Below are positions 1 through 7,534 of a DNA stretch of 15,759 nucleotides, piece after piece (position 1 is the first letter of the stretch; the number at the start of each line of letters is the position of its first letter). The stretch is taken from the NCBI GenBank assembly GCA_046304235.1, contig JBKCEW010000104.1, positions 1-15,759 of the forward strand, in the 5' to 3' direction. Position numbers and translations under genes: made by a program. The notes below the pieces were generated by a model. The model worked only from the letters and a program-made list of their open reading frames with translations. It searched no databases and was not told the DNA's origin. Origin of the DNA: CANHVK01 sp046304235. Its GTDB lineage: Bacteria; Bacteroidota; Bacteroidia; Flavobacteriales_D; Crocinitomicaceae.

Positions 1-3000
1 GATTAGGGTAAATTTTAAGACCATTGATGAATGTTTTCTCATTAAATATAACTGATTCAATGTGAGAATATGCATATTTTCCATCAAAGTCTGTTTGTTT
101 TAATCGATAATAAGATGTTCCTTTCAATGGTCTTTCATCGATTGAAGAATAAAATAAAGTAGTTGAACTATTACCTGCCCCTTTTTTTCTACCTATCTCA
201 AAAAATTCTTTTCCATCAATCGATCTTTCAATAGTGAAAAAATCATTATTAATCTCATTTTCCGTAATCCAATTTAGATTAACCTGATTTCGATTTCTCA
301 CAGCTTCAAACTTACTTAAACGAATCGGTAAGGCACTACCTTCGTCAGGACTGAATGGAGAAAAAGAGGTGATGTCTGTTCTAGTCAAGGTCCAAGGATT
401 GGTTCCACTTGCAGGGGTAGTTACATACGAATCCCAAACACCATTTGTGTAGTGCGAAATATAACAAAGCGCTCGATTAAAACCTGGTAATTCTTCTGCA
501 GTATTCCATTGAATGGTCATCGTAACATTTGATCCACCTGGAGTAGCTTCCTCTACAAACCATGTACGGTCTATCTTATCTGCTGTAGAAACTGTACCAC
601 TAGTTCCATCTGCATAATGATCACTCAAAATCTTCACACTAAAATCATCTGTTATGCCATCATTAACCAAATTCACAGGTGTATAAGAATTAAATGTATG
701 CCCGACAGGAAAAAATGTTTTTCCTATTGAAGCTCCAGGTCCCAAGCCTTTTTGTACTAATTCACCGGTTGATTCTGTTTGGATAAAACTCGCTGCACTA
801 TAACCAGTAACATAACCTGTAGAAGCAATATATAAATGATTTGCCCAGATATCAATATTTCCCAAGGTAAGTGTTAAACATTTTGTAATTGTTAAATCAG
901 ACGTTAAATGTATTCCCCCACTTCCATTCATCGTTAAATTTCGAATACTATCTTGATAAAATAAACCAGACGCAATTGTAACTTCCGTATTCGTATTTTC
1001 AAATTTAATAGTACTGTTTGATCCATTTGCTTTGATGTACCCATTGGTTCTTAATGGCGTTACTGTACTTCCTAAAGTTAAAGTATTAGAGCCAACAACT
1101 ATTGAACCATTTGTTAACGTAATAGAACCATTAAATACTGTATTATCTTGCAAAGTATATTCCGCACCTACTCCATTCAAAACAAAATTGGATGAAATTG
1201 GTATTCCTCCTGTAGCGATTGTTTTTCCTGTTGATGTTGCTAGTAAGTTCAATGTACCAGAATGCACCCAATTCATACCGCTTACAGTAGTAAAATTATC
1301 ATATACATTGAAGGGAGATGTTCCAGCAATTGTGCCAGTAAATCCACTACAAGTAAACTTCCTGCAATTAGATGATGCTGAGAGATTTACCTGACCTACA
1401 CCAGAATTAAAGTCAAATACAACATCAATAGAAGTAGTTGGCACAGCAGTTGCAATAGGTGCACCCCCAGAAGAATACGCCCAGTGATTTGCAAAATCAG
1501 ACCAATTACCTGCTCCTCCTACCCAGTAATAAGTTGCTACAGGACCTTCATAACATCCCTTGTACACATTGGTTGAAGCACTGTTTCTATTTCCAGTTGT
1601 TCCGTTTATATCTTCTGTACAACCTGATATAGCAGAAAGATCGGCTCCACCATAAATCGTAGCCATTGGTGAAACAGATGCATCCGTATTAATTGTTAAA
1701 GCAGTAGTTGTAAAGGTACTATTAGTCCCCCCATAATCATCAGAAGCACTGTTAAATGTACCGCTTGAAATTCCCGTGTTATTTACTTTTGCAAATGAAG
1801 TTCCCGTAGCTGAATTCATATAAAAGTTATGATTCATCGTACATGTTGGCGTAGAACTTGCTCCCCAAAACACAAGACTCCCTGTAGAAGTACAGTTATT
1901 TTGAAAAACATTATTACGATACACAAATGTATTTGCAGTTGTAGATGCTTGATAAACAGCTGCAGTCACAGGATTACTTGAAACGGATGCACCTAATTCT
2001 ATGGTATTATAATAAAAATTAGCAGTCCTCCCTGTTGAGGGATTCACAAGATACATACCATATAAAATAGAATTTACCGTATAACTTGTTGAACCTGTTG
2101 TATTATCAACTGCTATAAAATTATTAATGTACGTTCTGTTTAAAGCATTATCATACCACCCGATTATCGTAGGTGCATTTGTATTGGCACAAAATAAGTT
2201 TCGAATAATATTCTTTTGATTCGTTACGCTTGAAATAGAAGTACTGCCTGAATAAATACCATATACGGTACTTGCTGCGGAGGTATTACTAGATACACCA
2301 ACAATATCAACCAAATTACTAGTTAACGAAACAATTGGGGTTGAATTACCAATAGAAATACCAGCTATACGATAGGCAAAAGAACTCGAAGTACCCGAAA
2401 TTCCCTTTACTATATTTGAGGTTAACGACGAAGTATTTGTAGCAGTACCTAGAACAATTCCACTATGATTATTCAACACATCCGTTGTTAATGGATTGCA
2501 TGTTGCTGTTGATGAAATTGTAATATTCCCAACAGAGCCGTTTCCTATTACATTTAAAGAAATGGTATTATTACCTGAGGAATTATTCAAATAAATACCT
2601 TTAAAAAAACCATTTCCACAAGTTATTGTATGGATATAATTAGAGGTAACGTTCGTAGCTGCTGCTGCACTTGAAAAAAACCCTACTAATTGGGCACTTG
2701 TATTTGATCCTGAAAAAGTTGTCAAATTTCTAATTAAATTAGAAGAAATTGTATTTGTAGAGGCTCCATTTATATTATATACCCCGTATAAAATGGATGC
2801 ACCTGTTCCATAAACATATATATTTGAGATTGTATTTGAATTGATTGTTGGTACACCCGAAGCGTTTTGATAAATTCCGTAAAAAGTACATACACCAGCA
2901 GCCGTTAAATTTCCTCCAATAGTAATTGAATTTGCTGAAGAACTGCTACCAATTTTGTTAGACCCTATCGATGTTGTACTTGTGTTTCCAGTATAAATAC

Positions 3001-6000
3001 CATAAAAAGAATAACCACGACCAGACACATTGGAAGTATTAATATTTCCTATACCATTATTTTGGATAGTAACAGTTCCTGATGCATAACAATAAATTCC
3101 TTGAATCAGTCCTCCTGAATTAGTTGAGTTTATTGTAATATCATGCGTAGAATTCGTAGTTGTGTCTCCTATAAAATTAGCTGCAGTTGTACCAATGTTT
3201 ACATTTCCAGCACCAGTAACATAGATTCCTGTAAAAATTCCTGCATTTGTACTTTGACTCGAGGTAGTATTAAATATTATATTTCTTATAACATTTCCTT
3301 GTATGGAATTTGTTGCACTAGTACTACCGCTTAAATATATCGGGAACATATGATTCACAGAAGAGTTCATTACAAAAGGACTCCCTCCACAACTTGCTGC
3401 TTGTCCACCAAAATAATTACCTGTGATTGTATACCCACTTCCAGTTGCAATCTGAATACCGTAAACATTTGCCGAAGGAGTAATCGCAGAGGTTTGATAC
3501 ATGTGATTACCTGAAATCGTCCATGCATCTGAATTGGTAGAAATATTTATAGCTGCTCTTTGAAAATCAATAAAGTTATTATTTTGAATAAAATTAAAAT
3601 TATTCAACTTTCCGCTCGACTCGCCATCTGTACAAATACCATTATTCAATGTATTTGACGATGAGTATGTAATACTACAGTTTGTTATGGTATCGTATTT
3701 ATTTCCTATTGTTCCAGTGCCAGTCGTACCTCTAAAATAAATTGCTCCCTCTGATGAAGAGGTAGAGCCTGCTTTTAGTATATTATATTTAATAGCATTA
3801 TAATTAGCATCATTTCTAAAGGTAATAACAGGAGAATCAGAATGAGTATTAATAATAGATAATTGTAACGTATTACCAATTCCTCCTGGCCTTCCATCAA
3901 TGGTCACATAATCACCACCATTAAAATCTATCAACCCATTAGATGAATTCCTACTACCTGATATAGATAAACCTGTGGCCCCTACTGCTGGTCTTATAGT
4001 TAAGGTATTTGAACTATTTAGACAAGCAAATTGAGTTAGACTAATTGGAAAGTTTTCATTTGTACTTACATAAGTTGGCTGTAATTCTAATATTATGGAA
4101 GAAGATAAACCATTTGAAACAATATCATCTATAGCCTCTGTCAAATCTAAGTAATTCCCTGTCGGACCAACTGTTTTTGTCCCTCCTAAATCACAAATAT
4201 AATCCATAGGAGTATCTGCATTATAAGTACCTAATATAAAAGGTATACCTGCTAACAGAGACATATTATTGATTGAATTTCTGTAAACAAAAGGTAGTTC
4301 AACGGTTCCATTTGCAGATGAATGAGATCCTAAAACTGAAACAACTCCTGAAGAGTAATTAGCTAAACAATATCTACTTCTATTTCCATTGTTTTTAAAT
4401 TTACCTGGATTATATTCAATTGAAATTGAAGTCCCTCCAATAACTGTACAATTAGAAATTCGAAAAATGGAGCCCTCTTGTACGCTTACTATTGTATTTG
4501 CTCCATCGCTAACGTTACATGCAACTTTATTATCAATACCAAAAGTCGGAATAATTGTTATAAAACCTCCTGTGGTAATATTGGCTGTAGTAGAAATTTT
4601 AACTAGTCCTACTTGGTTAGCTGATCGAGAAAAAGGAAACAAACCATAAAAATTACCAGAACTTGCTGTGATCGTTGTTGCACTAGGTATATACCTTGTA
4701 AATGCTCCATCATTTGTACTACTATATAAACCTCCTGTAATATACGAAAGAGAATTAGCACTTGCAGATGTTCCTAATTGAAGTGTATAACTATTAAGAT
4801 TATGATATCCTTGAGTTAATGTAAGTGTGCCACCATTTGCAACAATCAAATTCGAATTTAAACGAACTCCTGATGCATTATTAAAAATTAAATTTCCAGC
4901 AGTATTTGTACCATTAATATTACCTGAAAATTGTCTTGAAACACCATTATATTCATACGTTGCTCCTGCGCTACATGCTTTAGTTGTTGTCTGTAAACAG
5001 CCTGTAGAAACTACGGTAGAAATCCCATCTAAATGTCCAGTTTTTAACGTTGCACCTGTTGAAATGGTAGTTGTTCCTGCTCCAGAAGTAAAGTATGGAT
5101 TTGGAATATTTAAGATCCCTCCACTATTTACGGTAAGAGAAAGATCGATATTAAAATTTGACCCCAATGTTACCGTTGAACCACTATTTACAACAATCGG
5201 CGTACTTGTTGTAGTAAATGTGCCAGAAGTATAGGTAAAGGTTTGATTTCCAAATTTTGTAAAATAAACAATGTTTGATGTATTTGCTCCTCCATTGGTA
5301 AATGTACCGCCCGAAATCGTAACTGCACCTCCTAGATAAGTTAGACTTCTACGACTAAACGCTTTACCAACATCAAAAACTCCACCGGATAAATTAAAGC
5401 TTCCAAGCACCTCAAAAATAGCATCATTACTTCCTACCCCAGTGTTGATTACATTAAAACTTCCTGCCGTTTGTGTAAAATTACCATTAATTGTCAACTT
5501 TGAAACATTTGCACTATTACACCAGGATAAAGAGCCTGTGTTTCCTGTTTTATCTAGGGTGAAATTTCCTGCAATGGTTCTAGAGGTAGTGCTACTTAAA
5601 TTTAAATTATACGCTTCTGAACCCGATAAAATGTTCCAAATCACATTTCCATAATTGGTTGAAGAAGCACCCAAACAAGTCACAAATGCACCATTTGTCG
5701 TTTCAAAATTTTGAAATTCAATAGTCGATGTTGATGCAAATGACTCTGTCCCATTGAAAAGTGTTGTTGAATTATTCGCTGTAGCATGATTAAAAATATA
5801 TCTTCCTCCGGCATTGATGTTAAACTGACCTCCAGAAGCTACGGATGCGATTGTGGTTTGAGCATTTCCATATACTATACCTCCATTACTAATAGTAAGA
5901 ATACTGATTGCATTTACCGTTTGGATAGTTAATGATCCATTTACTTGAACTGTACCTGTTACGTTCCAAGCAGCTGAAGTAGTGTAATTATGTCCTGCTT

Positions 6001-6175
6001 GAATTATAAAAACGTCTCCACTGACAAAATCTGTCGGGTTAGGACCTGAATTATTCGTATTTCTCCACCAATTACTTAAATTATTAGGATCACTTGTCCT
6101 AGAATCAGAATAGTACGTTAAAGAAAGTAAATTAAAAGATAGAAAAAGACAAGTTAAAAAACTTATATAACGCAT
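1..6175 (-). CDS. Giant secreted beta-helix protein, T9SS type A cargo (3' end outside window)
   Basis: The frame is open from ATG at 6175 to the window edge (2058 codons); sampled lines across it translate in one frame with no stop. Residues 1-20 form a signal peptide (MRYISFLTCLFLSF...). Residues 20-650 are beta-strand-rich and autotransporter-like, opening with an NLSNWW...GDVFIIQAGH motif. At about 664 (KTVGPTGNYLDLTEAI) a long right-handed parallel beta-helix begins, with repeated G-IY and N-I-SN turns and a DYVTIDG motif, running to about 1500. A second WVGGAGNWSDF module lies near 1547, a YVTGY...FFPVG...YTPVNL module at 1786-1837, and a fibronectin-like domain from 1947 (LPIRLSKFEA...YYRLKQTDFDGKYAYS). 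The last residues, KIYPN, are the usual opening of a type A T9SS sorting domain, so only roughly 75-80 residues should be missing. Predicted to be a surface or released adhesin-like protein; the ligand is unknown and no catalytic motif was recognised. No Shine-Dalgarno site precedes the ATG. Confidence 0.92.
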   Translation of the reverse strand, partial: MRYISFLTCLFLSFNLLSLTYYSDSRTSDPNNLSNWWRNTNNSGPNPTDFVSGDVFIIQAGHNYTTSAAWNVTGTVQVNGSLTIQTVNAISILTISNGGIVYGNAQTTIASVASGGQFNINAGGRYIFNHATANNSTTLFNGTESFASTSTIEFQNFETTNGAFVTCLGASSTNYGNVIWNILSGSEAYNLNLSSTTSRTIAGNFTLDKTGNTGSLSWCNSANVSKLTINGNFTQTAGSFNVINTGVGSNDAIFEVLGSFNLSGGVFDVGKAFSRRSLTYLGGAVTISGGTFTNGGANTSNIVYFTKFGNQTFTYTSGTFTTTSTPIVVNSGSTVTLGSNFNIDLSLTVNSGGILNIPNPYFTSGAGTTTISTGATLKTGHLDGISTVVSTGCLQTTTKACSAGATYEYNGVSRQFSGNINGTNTAGNLIFNNASGVRLNSNLIVANGGTLTLTQGYHNLNSYTLQLGTSASANSLSYITGGLYSSTNDGAFTRYIPSATTITASSGNFYGLFPFSRSANQVGLVKISTTANITTGGFITIIPTFGIDNKVACNVSDGANTIVSVQEGSIFRISNCTVIGGTSISIEYNPGKFKNNGNRSRYCLANYSSGVVSVLGSHSSANGTVELPFVYRNSINNMSLLAGIPFILGTYNADTPMDYICDLGGTKTVGPTGNYLDLTEAIDDIVSNGLSSSIILELQPTYVSTNENFPISLTQFACLNSSNTLTIRPAVGATGLSISGSRNSSNGLIDFNGGDYVTIDGRPGGIGNTLQLSIINTHSDSPVITFRNDANYNAIKYNILKAGSTSSSEGAIYFRGTTGTGTIGNKYDTITNCSITYSSSNTLNNGICTDGESSGKLNNFNFIQNNNFIDFQRAAINISTNSDAWTISGNHMYQTSAITPSANVYGIQIATGSGYTITGNYFGGQAASCGGSPFVMNSSVNHMFPIYLSGSTSATNSIQGNVIRNIIFNTTSSQSTNAGIFTGIYVTGAGNVNIGTTAANFIGDTTTNSTHDITINSTNSGGLIQGIYCYASGTVTIQNNGIGNINTSNVSGRGYSFYGIYTGNTSTTSIGSNKIGSSSSANSITIGGNLTAAGVCTFYGIYQNASGVPTINSNTISNIYVYGTGASILYGVYNINGASTNTISSNLIRNLTTFSGSNTSAQLVGFFSSAAAATNVTSNYIHTITCGNGFFKGIYLNNSSGNNTISLNVIGNGSVGNITISSTATCNPLTTDVLNNHSGIVLGTATNTSSLTSNIVKGISGTSSSFAYRIAGISIGNSTPIVSLTSNLVDIVGVSSNTSAASTVYGIYSGSTSISSVTNQKNIIRNLFCANTNAPTIIGWYDNALNRTYINNFIAVDNTTGSTSYTVNSILYGMYLVNPSTGRTANFYYNTIELGASVSSNPVTAAVYQASTTANTFVYRNNVFQNNCTSTGSLVFWGASSTPTCTMNHNFYMNSATGTSFAKVNNTGISSGTFNSASDDYGGTNSTFTTTALTINTDASVSPMATIYGGADLSAISGCTEDINGTTGNRNSASTNVYKGCYEGPVATYYWVGGAGNWSDFANHWAYSSGGAPIATAVPTTSIDVVFDFNSGVGQVNLSASSNCRKFTCSGFTGTIAGTSPFNVYDNFTTVSGMNWVHSGTLNLLATSTGKTIATGGIPISSNFVLNGVGAEYTLQDNTVFNGSITLTNGSIVVGSNTLTLGSTVTPLRTNGYIKANGSNSTIKFENTNTEVTIASGLFYQDSIRNLTMNGSGGIHLTSDLTITKCLTLTLGNIDIWANHLYIASTGYVTGYSAASFIQTESTGELVQKGLGPGASIGKTFFPVGHTFNSYTPVNLVNDGITDDFSVKILSDHYADGTSGTVSTADKIDRTWFVEEATPGGSNVTMTIQWNTAEELPGFNRALCYISHYTNGVWDSYVTTPASGTNPWTLTRTDITSFSPFSPDEGSALPIRLSKFEAVRNRNQVNLNWITENEINNDFFTIERSIDGKEFFEIGRKKGAGNSSTTLFYSSIDERPLKGTSYYRLKQTDFDGKYAYSHIESVIFNEKTFINGLKIYPN

Positions 6176-6197
6176 ATATTTATTTTAAGCGGGGCTA

Positions 6198-6205
6198 CAA
6201 ATATA
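6198..6205 (-). promoter_or_regulatory. Possible -7 box of the promoter for the giant gene at 6175
   Basis: On the minus strand the sequence reads TATATTTG, matching the Bacteroidota TAnnTTTG -7 element, 22 nt before the ATG at 6175. A GTAGCCCCGC stretch follows, so the leader would be very short. No TTG-type -33 element lies at the normal 17-23 nt spacing, so the match is only half a promoter. A small inverted repeat (TTCCC-N5-GGGAA, 6225-6239) covers the place where the -33 box should be and might be an operator; that is speculation. Confidence 0.35.
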
Positions 6206-6290
6206 AGCAGTAAATCTTATAACTTTCCCTTTTTGGGAATAAAGAAATTGTTAAAAAATGATTATTAGAGACAAAAGACTTTGAGACAAA

Positions 6291-6353
6291 AGACATCAGA
6301 CGCTAGACTTTTTAAACACTATCTGAGACCTCTGATTCTTTGTGTCCTCTGTG
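6291..6353 (+). repeat. Intergenic repeat, ~65 bp, copy 1
   Basis: Begins AGACATCAGACGCTAGACTT and ends CTTTGTGTCCTCTGTG. It is an imperfect direct copy of 6475-6540. The end of the element (CTCTGTGGT, 6347-6355) pairs with AACACAGAG at 6369-6377 with one mismatch, making a 9-bp-arm hairpin with a 13-nt loop. The GACCTCTG...TCTTTGTG...CTCTGTG wording resembles intergenic repeats I recall from many Bacteroidota genomes; no function is known to me. Confidence 0.65.
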
Positions 6354-6432
6354 GTGAAAAAGACTTTTAACACAGAGAAAAAGAGAAAACATTGAAACAC
6401 AAAAAAGACAAAAGAGCAAATATATTTAATTT

Positions 6433-6470
6433 TCCCCCTTTGGAGGGGGATCAAGGGGGAGGATTTTTTT
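6433..6470 (+). repeat. G/C hairpin element with two mutually exclusive stems and a T tract
   Basis: TCCCCCT (6433-6439) can pair with AGGGGGA (6444-6450) around a TTGG loop. Alternatively TCCCCCTT (6433-6440) can pair with AAGGGGGA (6453-6460) around a 12-nt loop. The second stem is followed closely by seven Ts (6464-6470), so on the plus strand it has the form of an intrinsic terminator, yet no plus-strand gene ends here. It is better read as another dispersed intergenic element of the type common in Bacteroidota. It is markedly more GC-rich than its surroundings. Confidence 0.6.
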
Positions 6471-6474
6471 ATTT

Positions 6475-6540
6475 AGACATCAGATGCTAGACTTTTCAAA
6501 TACTCTCCGTGACCTCTGCGGTTTCTTTGTATACTCTGTG
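6475..6540 (+). repeat. Intergenic repeat, ~65 bp, copy 2
   Basis: Begins AGACATCAGATGCTAGACTT and ends TTTGTATACTCTGTG; pairs with copy 1 at 6291-6353. The first 22 bases differ at only one position, while the middle is more diverged. This copy carries the CTCCGTGACCTCTGCGG core, whose reverse complement is echoed in the 122-bp tandem units (ACGGAGGTCGTGGAG), linking the two repeat families. Confidence 0.65.
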
Positions 6541-6621
6541 TTTAAAATAACTCCTTACTTACACTAAGTGACCTATGCAGTAGAATAGACACTTTAACCT
6601 TTACGAACCATGTATTATAAC

Positions 6622-6658
6622 ACTACTTTAAGTGATAAAAAAAGATAGTTAAAGTAGT
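6622..6658. repeat. 37-bp inverted-repeat element, copy 1
   Basis: Perfect 10-bp arms ACTACTTTAA (6622-6631) and TTAAAGTAGT (6649-6658) flank a 17-nt A-rich loop (GTGATAAAAAAAGATAG). The whole 37-bp unit recurs 65 bp downstream with a single loop substitution. The loop is not palindromic yet is conserved, so the loop as well as the stem appears to have been copied. Confidence 0.75.
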
Positions 6659-6680
6659 AACATAACCAAAATAAAAAAAC

Positions 6681-6729
6681 TATACTACTACTTTAAGTGG
6701 TAAAAAAAGATAGTTAAAGTAGTAGTATA
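6681..6729. repeat. 37-bp inverted-repeat element, copy 2, with arms extended to 16 bp
   Basis: Perfect 16-bp arms TATACTACTACTTTAA (6681-6696) and TTAAAGTAGTAGTATA (6714-6729) flank the loop GTGGTAAAAAAAGATAG. The inner 37 bp (6687-6723) match copy 1 except for one base in the loop. The arms have grown outward by an extra TAC/GTA triplet and a TAT/ATA. The element ends just before the 122-bp tandem array. Confidence 0.8.
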
Positions 6730-6735
6730 AAAAAT

Positions 6736-7147
6736 AAACACAGAGTAAAGGAGGTCGCACGGAGGCCGTGGAGTAAATGAATAATGCTTGATGTTTAATT
6801 TTTAATGACCTTAGTGCTCTTGGTGATACCTTGGTGAACTTTGTGTTAAAAAAAAAATAAACACAGAGTAAAGGAGGTCGCACGGAGGTCGTGGAGTAAA
6901 TGAATAATGCTTGATGTTTAATTTTTAATGACCTTAGTGTCTCTTGGTGATACCTTGGTGAACTTTGTGTTAAAAAAAATAAACACAGAGTAAAGGAGGT
7001 CGCACGGAGGTCGTGGAGTAAATGAATAATGCTTGATGTTTAATTTTTAATTTTTAATAACCTTAGTGCTCTTAGTGATACCTTGGTGAACTTTGTGTTA
7101 AAAAAATAAACACAGAGTAAAGGAGGTCGCACGGAGGCCGCGGAGGG
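6736..7147. repeat. ~122-bp tandem repeat array, 3.3 copies
   Basis: Units start with AAACACAGAGTAAAGGAGG at 6736, 6859, 6981 and 7108, giving periods of 123, 122 and 127 bp. The fourth copy stops after about 40 bp. Units are almost identical; the longer third unit is explained mainly by a duplicated TTTTTAAT word. Within each unit, the end ACTTTGTGTT and the start of the next, AACACAGAGT, form a hairpin with 10-bp arms (one G-T mismatch) around an A-rich loop, for example 6838-6847 with 6860-6869. The sequence is non-coding: open frames crossing it begin and end inside the repeat. It resembles dispersed intergenic repeats seen in other Bacteroidota. Confidence 0.85.
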
Positions 7148-7192
7148 AATGTTGAATGACTTTTGCGGTATATGTGTTTGTCTAGGCCAAAC

Positions 7193-7217
7193 AAAAAAGG
7201 AGAGTATCTTACTCTCC
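7193..7217 (-). terminator. Rho-independent terminator of the lipoprotein transcription unit
   Basis: On the minus strand a perfect 8-bp stem GGAGAGTA / TACTCTCC (7217-7210 and 7206-7199) closes a 3-nt loop and is followed immediately by six Ts (7198-7193). It starts 9 nt after the TAA stop of the lipoprotein gene. It probably ends transcripts coming from the giant gene upstream as well, because no other terminator is seen between 14683 and here. Confidence 0.9.
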
Positions 7218-7225
7218 CCTTTCAA

Positions 7226-7474
7226 TTATTTAGATGTTGAATTTTTCTTTTCGTGATAATTAATAGTAACAGCGTGATCGATAAAAATTTTATCAACGCT
7301 ATCGGTAGAAATAATGTATCCTTGAGGTTCAAGATCGGCTTTCATTTTGTAATATTCCTCCATGATGCCTTCTTTTTTCTTTGGAGCGATTTTATTTTCA
7401 TTCTTTTTAGATGAACTAGACTCGCAACCCATGAACAATAAAATCACAAAGAAAAGGGATATATTTTTTTTCAT
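7226..7474 (-). CDS. Small outer-membrane-type lipoprotein of unknown function
   Basis: 82 residues. It starts MKKNISLFFVILLFMGCESS: a short basic n-region, a hydrophobic core and a lipobox-like LLFMGC with the lipidated cysteine at residue 17, so the mature protein would have about 66 residues. A serine/lysine-rich linker (SSSSKKNENK, APKKKEG) leads to a short polar domain (residues about 37-75) with EEYYKMKADL and YIISTDSVDKIFIDHAVTI. I do not recognise a family. It lies 39 nt after the stop of the 2389-residue T9SS protein on the same strand, has its own candidate promoter and is followed at once by a terminator. A link to secretion or anchoring of its neighbour is possible, but location is the only evidence. 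The ATG is chosen because it directly precedes the signal peptide; no Shine-Dalgarno site is present. Confidence 0.85.
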   Translation of the reverse strand: MKKNISLFFVILLFMGCESSSSKKNENKIAPKKKEGIMEEYYKMKADLEPQGYIISTDSVDKIFIDHAVTINYHEKKNSTSK

Positions 7475-7503
7475 ATTTCTTAAACTAGATTAAAACTATT
7501 TAG

Positions 7504-7534
7504 CAAATTTAGTTTATTTAACCAATTCTACAAA
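7504..7534 (-). promoter_or_regulatory. Bacteroidota-type promoter for the lipoprotein gene
   Basis: On the minus strand TTTG (7534-7531), a 19-nt spacer and TAAATTTG (7511-7504) match the Bacteroidota housekeeping-sigma pattern TTTG-N19-TAnnTTTG. The -33 box and most of the spacer lie inside the last codons of the giant upstream gene; the -7 box sits just past its stop. The ATG of the lipoprotein (7474) would be roughly 25 nt from the transcription start. Confidence 0.65.

Larger units (their letters stand above)
6176..7191. other. Gene-free intergenic region filled with short non-coding repeats
   Basis: About 1 kb separates the lipoprotein terminator from the next start codon. I see no credible gene: the short open frames here lie inside repeats, begin mid-repeat, and lack signal peptides or recognisable domains. 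Nearly all of the stretch is made of repeat elements listed separately: two ~65-bp direct repeats, a G/C hairpin, two 37-bp inverted-repeat elements and a ~122-bp tandem array. The remaining pieces, such as 6241-6290 with repeated GAGACAAAAGAC words and 6541-6620, look like decayed copies of the same kind of sequence. Confidence 0.8.

Noticed and set aside
1032..5654. Several plus-strand open frames of 63-135 codons
   Set aside because: All lie antisense to the continuous 2058-codon minus-strand gene, which has a signal peptide, beta-helix features and a T9SS-type end.
6116..6175. Lipoprotein signal in the 6175 gene because of a cysteine at residue 9
   Set aside because: The surrounding FLTC is not a good lipobox and the hydrophobic stretch continues past it; an ordinary Sec signal peptide fits better.
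6736..7147. CRISPR array
   Set aside because: The periodic unit is ~122 bp with no alternation of short repeats and unique spacers, and no cas genes are near.
6680..7225. Two minus-strand open frames of 61 and 67 codons with a shared VRPPLLCVYF product
   Set aside because: The shared peptide is only the translation of the 122-bp non-coding repeat; the frames start and stop within repeat units and have no recognisable domain.
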